From Bradyrhizobium manausense (GTDB lineage Bacteria; Pseudomonadota; Alphaproteobacteria; Rhizobiales; Xanthobacteraceae), in contig NZ_LJYG01000112.1 in the NCBI RefSeq assembly GCF_001440035.1, forward strand, positions 564,994 to 615,754: 50,761 nt of DNA, read 5' to 3'. The notes beneath the pieces were generated by a model, which worked only from the letters and a program-made list of their open reading frames with translations, searched no databases and was not told where the DNA came from. The translations under genes and the position numbers were made by a program. Numbering within the stretch: the stretch's first letter is position 1; every line of letters starts with the position of its first letter. This document shows, in pieces, positions 16,426 through 24,999 of this stretch.

Positions 16426-16806
16426 TCAAGCCGCGCTCGCGATCAGAGCAATCGCCGCCGCGATCATCAGCGCGGCGGTGAGGCCATGGACGCCCAACGC
16501 CCTCGCCGCCGAGCCCCTCGCGGCGAAAATGAGCGACATGTCGCCGACAGGAATGATCGCTTCGATCAGAAGGACCAAACCGACCATTCGCGGGCCGCCC
16601 CACGCCATCAAGGCGAGCACGACCAGTCCCGAAACGACATCACGCACGCCCTTGAGACGAAGCCACCAGGCGACGTTCGGCCCTTGCTCGGGGAGCGGCA
16701 GGCCGAAACTCTGCGTCGCTCGCTGCGGATTGGCCAGATACATCAACCCGATGGCGATGATCCCGAGGGCTGCCAGCAACGCCACAGCGATTGAAAACCA
16801 GTACAT
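16426..16806 (-). CDS. DUF4267-like small integral membrane protein
   Basis: A 126-residue protein with four predicted hydrophobic helices: one at the N-terminus (residues 4-24), a pair around 50-90, and a C-terminal one (105-125). The sequence resembles DUF4267 proteins, which are of unknown function and common in proteobacteria. ATG 16806 follows a strong AAGGAGG site six bases upstream. It is divergent from the TetR gene, with a palindrome between them that overlaps the TetR promoter, so it is the most likely target of that repressor. Its stop touches that of the converging cupin gene. Confidence 0.75.
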   Translation of the reverse strand: MYWFSIAVALLAALGIIAIGLMYLANPQRATQSFGLPLPEQGPNVAWWLRLKGVRDVVSGLVVLALMAWGGPRMVGLVLLIEAIIPVGDMSLIFAARGSAARALGVHGLTAALMIAAAIALIASAA

Positions 16807-16831
16807 CGACGCCTCCTTCTTTCATCGCAAG

Positions 16832-16854
16832 ATAATCTAGCATTGTTAGTTTAT
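16832..16854. promoter_or_regulatory. Candidate TetR operator
   Basis: An interrupted palindrome of half-sites ATAATCTA and TAGTTTAT with a 7-base spacer (7 of 8 positions symmetric). It lies between the divergent DUF4267 and TetR genes and overlaps the TetR gene's -35 box, as expected for an autoregulated TetR that also controls the divergent gene. Confidence 0.5.
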
Positions 16855-16870
16855 CAAGTAACGCTATAAT
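16843..16870 (+). promoter_or_regulatory. Promoter of the TetR gene
   Basis: TTGTTA at 16843-16848 and a perfect TATAAT at 16865-16870 separated by 16 bases, a good sigma-70 type promoter reading towards the TetR gene. The start would fall near 16877, giving a short leader. Confidence 0.55.
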
Positions 16871-16901
16871 TCGGCGTCATCACGGTTTGGAGATCAGGGT
16901 C

Positions 16902-17471
16902 TTGGGTGTCGCCGAGAGGAAAACCAGAGAGCGGGCCGATCGGGAGCATCGCATCACCGCGGCTGCGCGGCTGATCGCCGAACGCGAGGGATGGAGTGCC
17001 GTCACGATCCGCCGTCTCGCCGACGAGATCGAATACAGCCAGCCGGTGGTCTATTCTCACTTCGAGAACAGGGACGCGATCGTGACCGCTGTCGCGCTCG
17101 AAGGGTTTGGCGAACTCGCCAAAGCGCTTCGGAAAGCCGCGCAGCGGTCGAGCGATCGTGCAAAAGCAATTGAGAATGTCGCAATCGCGTATCTCGCCTT
17201 TGCGCGCCAGCATCCCGCGCTCTACGAGGCGATGTTCACCCTGCCGACCATCCTCCGCTTCGCGGATGCCGACACCAGGCCGGAGTTGAAGGACGGTTTT
17301 GCGGCGCTGGCATCCGTCGTGGCGCCATCGAGGAGCGACGTCGAGGTCGCGACCGAGACGTTCTGGGCCGCTCTCCATGGGCTGGCCGAGCTCGAGCGGT
17401 CCGGCCGGATCAGAAAGAGTGCACGTGACCAGCGGATAGCGCTGGTCGTCCGCGGACTTCTTGATTCCTGA
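16902..17471 (+). CDS. TetR-family transcriptional repressor
   Basis: A 189-residue regulator. The N-terminal TetR DNA-binding domain reads RITAAARLIAEREGWSAVTI followed by RRLADEIEYSQPVVYSHFEN, the standard helix-turn-helix; the C-terminal part resembles the TetR_C_13/WHG-type ligand domain (AYLAFARQHPALYEAMF). No ATG is available; TTG at 16902 has GGAG nine bases upstream and is preferred to TTG at 16887. A promoter and palindrome lie directly upstream. It probably represses itself and the divergent DUF4267 gene. The inducer is unknown. Confidence 0.8.
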   Translation: MGVAERKTRERADREHRITAAARLIAEREGWSAVTIRRLADEIEYSQPVVYSHFENRDAIVTAVALEGFGELAKALRKAAQRSSDRAKAIENVAIAYLAFARQHPALYEAMFTLPTILRFADADTRPELKDGFAALASVVAPSRSDVEVATETFWAALHGLAELERSGRIRKSARDQRIALVVRGLLDS

Positions 17472-17582
17472 GCAAGGCAAACGAACCCGCGCAGCCAGGC
17501 GCAAGCGGCGGCGCGTAAATTAGTGATCCGGAATCTGGCCAAATACCTTTATCTTTTGGCAGACCGTCTCATGGGTGGACCT

Positions 17583-18473
17583 ATGGATTTGCTTGCGCTT
17601 GCCGATTTCAACCTCGTTGCGCGACATGGAGGCTTCGGGAAAGCCGCCCGGGCCTCGGGACGGCCGAAGGCGACACTCTCTCGCCGGGTCTCCGAGTTGG
17701 AGAGCAGCCTTGACCTGCGCCTGTTCGAGCGCGGAGCGCGCACGGTGAAGCTCACCCAGGAAGGACGAGCGCTTCACGAGCGTACGGCGGCACTCCTCAC
17801 CGATCTCGAACAGACGGCGGCGGCAATCGCCTCGGGCGGCGACAAGCCGCGCGGCCGGCTGCGGGTGAGCGCGCCTCTCTTGTTTTCGCAGACCGCGATG
17901 GGAAAGCTGGCGGCCGGTTTCGCGCTGAAATATCCTGATGTCCGGCTCGAGATCACGACGGAGGACCGCTCCGTCGACATGGTCGAGGAAGGCTATGATC
18001 TCGTGATCAGGGTCAATCCGGATCCGGATGAAACGCTGGTCGGGCGAATCCTGATGCGCGACCACCTGGTGGTGGTGGCGAGCCCCAAGCTGAAGCGCCC
18101 GAAGGCCGATCGCGCCGTTCCCACCGTGGTCCGTGGCGCAGGCGATCTGAACCCCGCCTGGGATGTGACTGCCCGAGGCCGGAAAGTTCGGATCACGACC
18201 GATCCGGTGCTTCGTCTGTCGTCGCTCATCATGGTGCGCGACGCTGCGCGCGCTGGCGTGGGCGCCGCGCGCCTTCCCGTGTCGCTGGTCAGTCGCGACC
18301 TTGGCGCCGGCAAGCTGGTCCATTGGGGCGATGTCGAGGGGCCGCCGATCGCGCTCTGGGCGCTCTATCCGTCGCGCCGATTGCTGAGCGCCCGGGTATC
18401 GGCCTTTCTGGATTTCCTCAAGGGCGGCTTCCCCTCGGGCACGCCCGAGGAGCTCGCCGCCTTCATCGATTAG
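17583..18473 (+). CDS. LysR-type transcriptional regulator
   Basis: A 296-residue LysR protein: winged helix-turn-helix at residues 1-60 (FNLVARHGGFGKAARASGRP, LSRRVSELESSLDLRLFERG) and a periplasmic-binding-like effector domain (RGRLRVSAPLLFSQ onward). I chose ATG 17583, which gives the usual LysR start MDLLALADF; ATG 17571 is also in frame. The segment upstream, including both start codons, has a decayed twin 2.9 kb to the left next to the DUF1857-like operon. Its last codons overlap the stop of the converging EthD-like gene (18470-18473). No divergent target gene is next to it, which is unusual for a LysR and fits displacement from its former partner. Confidence 0.88.
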   Translation: MDLLALADFNLVARHGGFGKAARASGRPKATLSRRVSELESSLDLRLFERGARTVKLTQEGRALHERTAALLTDLEQTAAAIASGGDKPRGRLRVSAPLLFSQTAMGKLAAGFALKYPDVRLEITTEDRSVDMVEEGYDLVIRVNPDPDETLVGRILMRDHLVVVASPKLKRPKADRAVPTVVRGAGDLNPAWDVTARGRKVRITTDPVLRLSSLIMVRDAARAGVGAARLPVSLVSRDLGAGKLVHWGDVEGPPIALWALYPSRRLLSARVSAFLDFLKGGFPSGTPEELAAFID

Positions 18474-19186
18474 GCGACCGGCCTGTCTTTGCGCACCACC
18501 CGCGTCAGCATCGGAAAATGCTTGTTGCCGCCCGCGAACGGCGGAAACTGCACGAAGTCCGCGCGCATGTGCTTGATCACGTCGGAGGCGAGTGCGTGCG
18601 CGAGGGCCGCCGGGCTGTCGAACACCAGCTTGTTGCGCTGCATGTGGTCGATGCGCTGCGACGGCAGGCGGTCGACCCAGTCGATGCGGGTGTAGATCTC
18701 GATCTGGCGGACATCAGGAAAGGTCCGCATGATCGGGGGGTGGTGCTCGAGATAATGCAGGTTCCAGGCGTTCATGTCCGCGGCCGGGCCGGGATAGTGC
18801 ACGAGGTAGCTGCACGGCGTTGTCGTGTCCGGCGGATGCTCGGCGACGTCGACGGGAAACGCACGTGTCAGCATCACCTGGTGCGTGACATCGAGGCCAG
18901 TGAGGCCGGAGTGTCCGGCGCCTGTCGCGACGCTGGCCAGGATGCCGTCACGGCCCATCGCCGCCTCGCAGGCAAACAGGTCGGGAAAGCGCAGCTGAAG
19001 CGCAAACACGGGGCCTGAGCCGTCGGCCTTGTAGGGATGATCGACCGACTGTTCGAGCGGCGTGAACAGCATGGCCTCGGTCATCTCAGGGATCGATTTG
19101 ACCAACTCCGCTACGGCGTCAACTTCGCGGGGATGAACGCGCCGTTCGCCCGTGGCATCCGAGAAGGTGATGAACAGCGAGATCAT
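18470..19186 (-). CDS. EthD-like dimeric alpha-beta barrel protein
   Basis: A 238-residue protein with an EthD-type stretch in its second half (NAWNLHYLEHHPPIMRTFPD, then IYTRIDWVD), probably preceded by a first, diverged copy of the same ferredoxin-like fold. Such proteins occur beside ring-cleavage and hydrolase genes as small lyases, isomerases or accessory proteins, and the reaction here is unknown. It is the last gene of the leftward nitrilase-dioxygenase operon. Its ATG overlaps the thioesterase stop as ATGA. Its stop TAA overlaps that of the converging lysR, so no terminator fits between them. Confidence 0.6.
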   Translation of the reverse strand: MISLFITFSDATGERRVHPREVDAVAELVKSIPEMTEAMLFTPLEQSVDHPYKADGSGPVFALQLRFPDLFACEAAMGRDGILASVATGAGHSGLTGLDVTHQVMLTRAFPVDVAEHPPDTTTPCSYLVHYPGPAADMNAWNLHYLEHHPPIMRTFPDVRQIEIYTRIDWVDRLPSQRIDHMQRNKLVFDSPAALAHALASDVIKHMRADFVQFPPFAGGNKHFPMLTRVVRKDRPVA

Positions 19187-19620
19187 GCCGATGTTGCCTC
19201 GGCGCCCTCGCCCGCACTCACATGCGACACGAGCGCAGCTCTGATGTCATCGGGCCAAGGGATCGCATGATGGTCGACCAGGGAGGTCGCGGCAAGGATC
19301 TGCCGGGCGCGCCAGCGCGGGCCGTTCGCGCCCGATATGACGTGCTCCAGATGGAGCGACGATCCACCGACCTTGATGATGCGCAGGTTGAACGTCAGGA
19401 GATCGCCGAACATCGACGGCCGGGAGAAGTCGCAGGCGAGGTGCACCGTGGGCGTTCCGATCTTCCTGACCGTGATCAGCTCCGGCCATGGAAAACCGAT
19501 TCTTGCCCAGAAATCCTCGACGACGCCGTTGAGCATGTTCAGGTAGGACGGGAAGTACGCGATCCCAGAGGGATCGCAGTCTCCGAACCTGAGCTCGCGC
19601 TCGAACGCAAAATTCGTCAT
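19183..19620 (-). CDS. 4-hydroxybenzoyl-CoA thioesterase-like hotdog protein
   Basis: A 145-residue hotdog-fold protein. RFGDCDPSGIAYFPSYLNML near the N-terminus matches the 4-hydroxybenzoyl-CoA thioesterase of the Pseudomonas type, whose catalytic Asp lies in the GDCDPxGI motif. It would hydrolyse an aromatic or short acyl-CoA in the cytosol. It shares one base with the upstream hydrolase gene (TGATG) and four with the downstream EthD-like gene (ATGA), so it is firmly part of the operon. Together with the oxidoreductase encoded divergently, which is predicted to make arylacetyl-CoA, a role in releasing that acid is possible but is inference. Confidence 0.8.
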   Translation of the reverse strand: MTNFAFERELRFGDCDPSGIAYFPSYLNMLNGVVEDFWARIGFPWPELITVRKIGTPTVHLACDFSRPSMFGDLLTFNLRIIKVGGSSLHLEHVISGANGPRWRARQILAATSLVDHHAIPWPDDIRAALVSHVSAGEGAEATSA

Positions 19621-20528
19621 CAGATCGCGACAACGGGATGCCTGAGGACACCGACGCCGTCGACCCCGGCCTCGACCACGTCGCCCGGCCACAGCCATTC
19701 CTGCGGGGTCATGCCGGCGCCGACGCCTTCCGGCGTCCCTGTTGCGATGATGTCGCCCGGCTCGAGCGTCATGCCCGACGAGATGTCCGAGATCAGCACC
19801 GGAATGTCGAAGATCATGTATTTGGTGTTGGAGTCCTGCTTCATCACGCCGTTCTTGGTCAGCCACAACCTGAGATCATGCGGATCGGCAATCTCGTCCG
19901 CGGTGACGATGCAGGGGCCGAACGGCGCATAGGTGTCCATGCCCTTGGAGAAGATCCACTGTCCGGCGCGGCGGTTATCGCGCGCGGAAATGTCGATCAT
20001 CACGGAATAGCCGAACACGTGATCCATCGCCTTGTCGGTGGAGATGCGCGTTGCGGTCTTGCCGATGATGACGGCGAGCTCGACCTCCCAGTCGAGCTGC
20101 TGCGTCATCCTGGCATTATGCTGGATCGCACCGCCCGGACCGATCACAGAGGTCGGCGGCTTGGAGAAGACGACCGGCTGTTTCGGCAGGTCTTTGTCGG
20201 TGTCGAGTCTCTCTGCGGATTCGGCGACATGGGCCCGGTAGTTCAGCCCGATGCCAAAAATATTTTTCCGTGGGCGCGGGATCGGCGCCAGCAGCTTGAC
20301 GTCCTCGACTGCAACCGCCGAGCCGGCCGGGAAGCGGCCATTGGCCACCTCCAGTGCATCCCGGAGCGCCGGCAGCAGCGTCACGCTGTTGTCGATGAAC
20401 GCCAGCATATCGCTCGGCCACGTCACGCCGCCGGACGCACCGAGTTGCTCGACATCGACGACCAATCCGTTGACCAGCGCGCCGAGGCGCGCACCGCTGG
20501 AGCCCAAAGTGTAGGTGACGAGGCGCAT
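19620..20528 (-). CDS. Fumarylacetoacetate hydrolase-family protein (fumarylpyruvate hydrolase-like)
   Basis: A 302-residue FAH-family protein: an N-terminal cap (MRLVTYTLGSSGARLGALV), then NIFGIGLNYRAHVAES, DWEVELAVIIGK with the metal-binding acidic residues, and GDIIATGTPEGVG. The family hydrolyses C-C bonds in beta-diketo acids; beside a gentisate-dioxygenase-like gene the natural guess is fumarylpyruvate to fumarate and pyruvate. The gentisate route also needs an isomerase, unless maleylpyruvate is cleaved directly, and none is visible nearby. It follows the dioxygenase by 45 bases and overlaps the thioesterase by one base. Confidence 0.85.
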   Translation of the reverse strand: MRLVTYTLGSSGARLGALVNGLVVDVEQLGASGGVTWPSDMLAFIDNSVTLLPALRDALEVANGRFPAGSAVAVEDVKLLAPIPRPRKNIFGIGLNYRAHVAESAERLDTDKDLPKQPVVFSKPPTSVIGPGGAIQHNARMTQQLDWEVELAVIIGKTATRISTDKAMDHVFGYSVMIDISARDNRRAGQWIFSKGMDTYAPFGPCIVTADEIADPHDLRLWLTKNGVMKQDSNTKYMIFDIPVLISDISSGMTLEPGDIIATGTPEGVGAGMTPQEWLWPGDVVEAGVDGVGVLRHPVVAI

Positions 20529-20573
20529 GAAGGATTCGATCCGGCTGTTGTGGTTGAATTCTGCAAGGAGGTG

Positions 20574-21680
20574 TCAGGCCGCGACCGATTGGTAACCGCC
20601 ATTGTCGCCATAGGCTTCTTCCCGGTAGAGCCCGAGGCCTTCGATCACGGGCAGATCGTTGAAGCAGAACAGGCAGGCATCCTCGCTCGCGGAGCCATTG
20701 CCGTGCTCGTGCCAGGCCCAGGAGGGAACGCAGAAGATGTCGCGCTCCTCCCATTCGAGCCGCTTGCCGCCGATGATGGAATAGCCGCGCCCCTTGGCGA
20801 CCTGGTAGAGGAAGCTGCCGGTGTGCCGGTGCGACTTGGTTTTTTCGCCGGGCCGCAGCAGTTGCATGCTGGCTCCGATGGTCTGCATCACATGGCCGCC
20901 GGTGATCGGGTTGACGTAGTTCATGAGAGTGCCGTCGAAGGGCGAGCCGTCGGTCGCGGCGGCATATTTCTGCAAGGACTCGTAGGTCGGCTCCCACTCA
21001 TATTTGAACATGGGCGAATAGCCCTTCGACCATGTCGAGCCGGCCGGGCGCAGGCCCGGATTGCCCCAGGTCTTGGTCATGTCGTCGACGGGATAGCCTG
21101 ACGGCTCCTGCTGGATCTTGGGATGCACGACGAAGAAATTGGCTTCCAGCGCATTGACGAGCGGAATGTCGAGGCCGTCCTGCCAGATGCAGACCGAGCC
21201 GCCCGCTTCGACGCCATGCTCGTGCCAGGTGCCGTTCGGCGTCAGCACGAAATCCCGCGCGCCCAGCGTCATCTTGTGACCGTCGACGATGGTATAGGCA
21301 CCCGCGCCTTCCATGATGAAGCGCAGCGCCGAGGCGGAATGGGCATGAGCGGTGGCGACCTCGCCGGGATGCATCACCTGCAATCCCGAATAGAGCCAGC
21401 CGACCGCAGCCGACACGTCGCGCCTTCCGGGATTGTTCAGGTAGATCACCCTCCGCCCGGCCTTCTCCGGCGAGACCAGTTCGACCGAGCGCAGCACGTG
21501 CTCGCGCAGATCCTTGTAGCGCCACAGCACCGGGACCGAGGCCGATTGCGGCGCCCACGGCTCGATCTTGTTGGCGACCGTCCACAGCGCGCCGGCTTCA
21601 TACTTTTCGAGGTCCTTGTAATAGGCCTTCAGCTCGGGCGTATCCTCGACATTGGCCCGGCCGACCACGTTCTCGCGCAT
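20574..21680 (-). CDS. Bicupin ring-cleavage dioxygenase (gentisate 1,2-dioxygenase family)
   Basis: A 368-residue bicupin. Each half has an HxH metal site: ATAHAHSASALRFIMEG in the first cupin and KSHRHTGSFLYQV in the second. Length and layout fit gentisate 1,2-dioxygenase, which opens gentisate to maleylpyruvate with Fe(II) and O2. Close relatives act on 1-hydroxy-2-naphthoate, salicylate or 5-nitrosalicylate, and I cannot tell them apart by eye. ATG 21680 has GGAGG six bases upstream and is preferred to a TTG at 21692. It follows the nitrilase by 15 bases and precedes the FAH-family hydrolase, giving a ring-opening then hydrolysis pair in one operon. Confidence 0.85.
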   Translation of the reverse strand: MRENVVGRANVEDTPELKAYYKDLEKYEAGALWTVANKIEPWAPQSASVPVLWRYKDLREHVLRSVELVSPEKAGRRVIYLNNPGRRDVSAAVGWLYSGLQVMHPGEVATAHAHSASALRFIMEGAGAYTIVDGHKMTLGARDFVLTPNGTWHEHGVEAGGSVCIWQDGLDIPLVNALEANFFVVHPKIQQEPSGYPVDDMTKTWGNPGLRPAGSTWSKGYSPMFKYEWEPTYESLQKYAAATDGSPFDGTLMNYVNPITGGHVMQTIGASMQLLRPGEKTKSHRHTGSFLYQVAKGRGYSIIGGKRLEWEERDIFCVPSWAWHEHGNGSASEDACLFCFNDLPVIEGLGLYREEAYGDNGGYQSVAA

Positions 21681-21695
21681 GCTGTCCTCCAAGTC

Positions 21696-22712
21696 CTATT
21701 CCGATCGCAGTGGGATCGGCACGAAACCCTGCGCCGCGGCGTCGCCCTCGCCGTCTGCGAGGCCCAGCGGCGCCAAAGGACGACGATTGACCCGCAGATC
21801 GAATACATCGAACCGGTTGTAGTGGCCGACGATGTCGTGCATCTGCTTCGGCTGGATGCAGCGATCGAGGTCGATGTCGGCGTAGACGATGCCCTCGTCG
21901 TCGATCAGCGGCGTGCCGACCACGCGGCCGTCAGGGCCGATGATGCCGGAGAATGCGCTGGACTTCCGCTGCAAACGCGCGCGCGCGTCGGGAACGACTG
22001 ATACCATCGCGGCGATGATCTCCTCCGACACGGTCGAGCAGGAGACGATGGTAAAGATCTTGCCTTCGAAGGAATGAGCGATGGCGCGCAGCTTGATCGC
22101 CTCCGCCATGTCGTAGTCAGGCGGTGCGACCGGAAGCGAGATGTAGCTGGCGACGTGCACGAGCTCACCCTGGCCGAGCAGCGCAAAACGCGCGAGCGTG
22201 TTGGTGTTCTCGCCGCAGGCAAGGCCGCCGAGACGCCCGATCTCGGTATCATAGACGCGCAGGCTCGAGCCGTCACCGCCGGTCCAGGTCAGCTTCTCTG
22301 CCCAGGTCGGCACCAGCTTGCGATGCTTGCCAAGCAACGCGCCATCGGGCCCGATGAACACCAGAGTGTTATAGATCGCGCCGAGCGAGACCGGGCTGCG
22401 CTCGTTGACGCCGAGGACAACGTAGCAGCCGGTGTCGCGCGCGGCCTTCCGGACGATGTCGACCTCGGGCCCCGGCACCAGCACCGAGGCCTTGGCGAGC
22501 TTCTCGAACCACGCGCTGCCGGTGACGGGATCGGTGATCCAGTTCCAATAGGGATAGCCGGGCACAAACACTTCGGGGAACGCGACCAGCCTGGCGCCGT
22601 TGGCCGCCGCCTCACGCACCAGTGAGGCTGCCTTGTCGACGGTGGCGCTGGCATTGAGATAGACTGGTGAAGCCTGCACGGCGGCAGCTTTAAAGCGCGG
22701 CAGCTTCAGCAT
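21696..22712 (-). CDS. Nitrilase-family carbon-nitrogen hydrolase
   Basis: A 338-residue nitrilase with the Glu-Lys-Cys triad: Glu in AFPEVFVPGYPYWNW, Lys in LLGKHRKLVPTWAEK and Cys in GGLACGENTN. CGENTN and the length of about 340 residues fit true nitrilases (branch 1), which turn nitriles into carboxylic acids and ammonia, rather than amidases. The substrate is open: aryl, arylaceto- or aliphatic nitriles. It is the first gene of the leftward operon with the ring-cleavage dioxygenase, which points to an aromatic nitrile. It is divergent from the oxidoreductase gene, with 127 bases between the start codons. Confidence 0.9.
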   Translation of the reverse strand: MLKLPRFKAAAVQASPVYLNASATVDKAASLVREAAANGARLVAFPEVFVPGYPYWNWITDPVTGSAWFEKLAKASVLVPGPEVDIVRKAARDTGCYVVLGVNERSPVSLGAIYNTLVFIGPDGALLGKHRKLVPTWAEKLTWTGGDGSSLRVYDTEIGRLGGLACGENTNTLARFALLGQGELVHVASYISLPVAPPDYDMAEAIKLRAIAHSFEGKIFTIVSCSTVSEEIIAAMVSVVPDARARLQRKSSAFSGIIGPDGRVVGTPLIDDEGIVYADIDLDRCIQPKQMHDIVGHYNRFDVFDLRVNRRPLAPLGLADGEGDAAAQGFVPIPLRSE

Positions 22713-22787
22713 CGGCCCACCCCTGTCGCTGGCTCATGACCGCCTTGCCGGAAGAGCAGATACGCAGGCGTGGTCGCATGGCGCGCG

Positions 22788-22824
22788 TTGACTTACTTCA
22801 CATGTAAACGTATGCTATCGCATA
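22788..22824 (+). promoter_or_regulatory. Promoter and operator of the oxidoreductase operon
   Basis: -35 TTGACT (22788-22793) and -10 TATGCT (22811-22816) are spaced by 17 bases. A perfect palindrome TATGC-TATC-GCATA (22811-22824) covers the -10 box and the expected start. ACATGT (22800-22805) lies in the spacer. The same elements in the same order occur at 37748-37791. A MarR-type repressor is the likely binder, since two marR genes end this operon. Confidence 0.65.
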
Positions 22825-22839
22825 TTTCTGGAGGGTGCA

Positions 22840-24999
22840 ATGGCTGAACGTTCCTTTGCTCGCGAAGTCGAGGATCTCCGGCTCGGCGATGGCGACACCT
22901 TTCGCGGCGAAGGCATCCTCGCCATCACCAAGGCGCTGCTGCAATCGGGCGTCGCCTATGTCGGCGGCTACCAGGGCTCGCCGATCTCGCATCTGATGGA
23001 CGTGCTCGCCGACGCCAAGGACGTGCTCGACGATCTCGGCGTGGTGTTCCAGAGTTCCGCCAATGAAGCCGCCGCCGCGGCGATGCTGTCCGCTTCGGTG
23101 ATGTATCCGCTGCGCGGCGCGGTGGCGTGGAAATCCACCGTCGGCACCAACGTCGCCTCGGACGCGCTCGCCAATCTCGCCTCGGGCGGCGTCACCGGCG
23201 GCACCATGATCATCGTCGGCGAGGACTATGGCGAGGGCTCCTCCATCATGCAGGAGCGCACGCACGCGTTTGCGATGAAGTCGCAGATGTGGCTGCTCGA
23301 TCCCCGCCCCGACCACGAATGCATCGTCAACCTGATCGAGAAGGGCTTTGAGCTCTCGGAGTTCTCGAACACGCCCGTGATGCTGGAGGTGCGCGTCCGC
23401 GCCTGTCACATGCACGGCAGCTTCGCCTGCAAGGACAATGTCCGGCCGGCGCATACCATCAAGGACGCGCTCAACAATCCCAAGCGCGACGTCAATCGTA
23501 TCGTGCTGCCGCCGGCGGCCTATGAGCACGAGCAGGAGAAGATCAAGACGCGGATGCCCGCGGCGATCGGCTTCATCAGGGACAACAAGCTCAATGAATG
23601 GATGGGGCCGACGCAGGGCAAGGTCGGCATCATCATGCAGGGCGGCATGTACAACAATGTCATCCGCGCGCTGCAATATCTCGGCCTGTCGGACGCCTAC
23701 GGCAATACGCAGGTGCCGCTCTACGTCATGAACGTCACCTACCCCGTGATCGACACGGAGGTCGCGGAATTCTGCACCGGCAAGGATGCGGTGCTGGTCG
23801 TCGAAGAGGGCCAGCCGGAATATCTGGAGCAGGCCATCAACACCGTGCTGCGGCGCAGGGACATCCAGGCGCGCGTCCATGGCAAGGACGTGCTGCCGAT
23901 GGGCGGCGATTACACGGCGCAGGTGCTGCTCGGCGGCGTCAGGGAGTTCCTCGACAAGACCGAGCCGCGGCTGCTCGGCAACCGGCCGCCGGCGCCGGAT
24001 GCCGCGCCCGTGCTCAGTCACCCCGCGGTCGAAAAGCTCAAGCAGGTGGTGCCGGCGCGCCCGCCCGGGCTCTGCACCGGCTGCCCGGAGCGGCCGATCT
24101 TCGCCGCGATGAAGCTGGTCGAGGAAGAGCTCGGCCAGCATCACGTCTCCGCCGATATCGGCTGCCATCTGTTCTCGATCCTGCCGCCGTTCAACATCGG
24201 CGCGACCACCATGGGCTTCGGCCTCGGCCCGGCCTCGACCTCGGCCTTCAACGTCAAGGCCGACAAGCGCTCGATCGCCGTGATGGGCGACGGCGGCTTC
24301 TGGCACAACGGGCTGACCAGCGGCATCGGCAATGCCGTGTTCAACAAGCATGAGGGCGTCTTCGTCATCGTCGACAACTACTACACCTCGGCGACCGGCG
24401 GTCAGGACATCCTGTCCTCGCGCGCGGTCAACAAGCGGCGCAAGACCAACAATTCGATCGTGCAGGCGGTGAAGGGCATCGGCGGCCAATGGGTGCGCCA
24501 GCTCGATCGCACCTATGATGTCGGCAAGATGCGCGACACGCTGAAGGAGGCGCTGACCACCAAGGAGGAAGGTCCCAAGGTCATCGTCGCCTCCTCCGAA
24601 TGCATGCTGAACAAGCAGCGCCGCGTCAAGCCGCAGATCAGCAAGGCGATCAAGGACGGCGTGCGCATCGTCAAGGAGCGCTTCGGCGTCGACGAGGACG
24701 TCTGCACCGGCGACCATGCCTGCATCCGGCTCTCCGGCTGCCCGTCGCTGTCGGTGAAGCAGCTCGACGATCCCTTGCGCGATGATCCGGTCGCTGCGAT
24801 CGACAATTCCTGCGTCGGCTGCGGCAATTGCGGCGAGGTCTCCGAGGCCGCCGTGCTCTGCCCGTCGTTCTATCGCGCCGATGTGATTCACAATCCGACC
24901 GGCTGGGACAAGTTCAAGTCGAAGGTCGCGATGAGCGTGATCAGCTGGCTGCAGCGACGGCGTAACCGCCGGCGGCCGGCGCTCGAGGCACTGGCATGA
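22840..24999 (+). CDS. iorA: Indolepyruvate ferredoxin oxidoreductase-like alpha subunit
   Basis: A 719-residue enzyme of the 2-oxoacid:ferredoxin oxidoreductase family. Residues about 20-230 are the pyrimidine-binding domain (GGYQGSPISHLMD), the middle has the TPP-binding part (GLCTGCPERP, MGDGGFWHNG with the downstream Asn), and the C-terminus has two Fe-S Cys clusters (CTGDHACIRLSGCP and CVGCGNCGEVSEAAVLCP). The prototype converts arylpyruvates such as indolepyruvate to arylacetyl-CoA with ferredoxin. ATG 22840 has GGAGGG seven bases upstream. It overlaps the next gene as ATGA, so the two subunits are coupled. Aerobic alphaproteobacteria carry such enzymes beside aromatic genes; the exact substrate is unproven. 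Confidence 0.85.
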   Translation: MAERSFAREVEDLRLGDGDTFRGEGILAITKALLQSGVAYVGGYQGSPISHLMDVLADAKDVLDDLGVVFQSSANEAAAAAMLSASVMYPLRGAVAWKSTVGTNVASDALANLASGGVTGGTMIIVGEDYGEGSSIMQERTHAFAMKSQMWLLDPRPDHECIVNLIEKGFELSEFSNTPVMLEVRVRACHMHGSFACKDNVRPAHTIKDALNNPKRDVNRIVLPPAAYEHEQEKIKTRMPAAIGFIRDNKLNEWMGPTQGKVGIIMQGGMYNNVIRALQYLGLSDAYGNTQVPLYVMNVTYPVIDTEVAEFCTGKDAVLVVEEGQPEYLEQAINTVLRRRDIQARVHGKDVLPMGGDYTAQVLLGGVREFLDKTEPRLLGNRPPAPDAAPVLSHPAVEKLKQVVPARPPGLCTGCPERPIFAAMKLVEEELGQHHVSADIGCHLFSILPPFNIGATTMGFGLGPASTSAFNVKADKRSIAVMGDGGFWHNGLTSGIGNAVFNKHEGVFVIVDNYYTSATGGQDILSSRAVNKRRKTNNSIVQAVKGIGGQWVRQLDRTYDVGKMRDTLKEALTTKEEGPKVIVASSECMLNKQRRVKPQISKAIKDGVRIVKERFGVDEDVCTGDHACIRLSGCPSLSVKQLDDPLRDDPVAAIDNSCVGCGNCGEVSEAAVLCPSFYRADVIHNPTGWDKFKSKVAMSVISWLQRRRNRRRPALEALA

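Noticed and set aside
19638..21101. Long plus-strand frame opposite the FAH-family and dioxygenase genes
   Set aside because: Shadow frame over two clearly recognised genes on the minus strand; its composition is arginine/aspartate/histidine-rich and it lacks a ribosome site or domain.
22798..24891. Long open frame on the minus strand opposite the oxidoreductase alpha gene
   Set aside because: It is an antisense shadow typical of high-GC coding DNA: low complexity in His, Asp, Arg and Ala, no family motif, and it lies fully over a well-supported gene.
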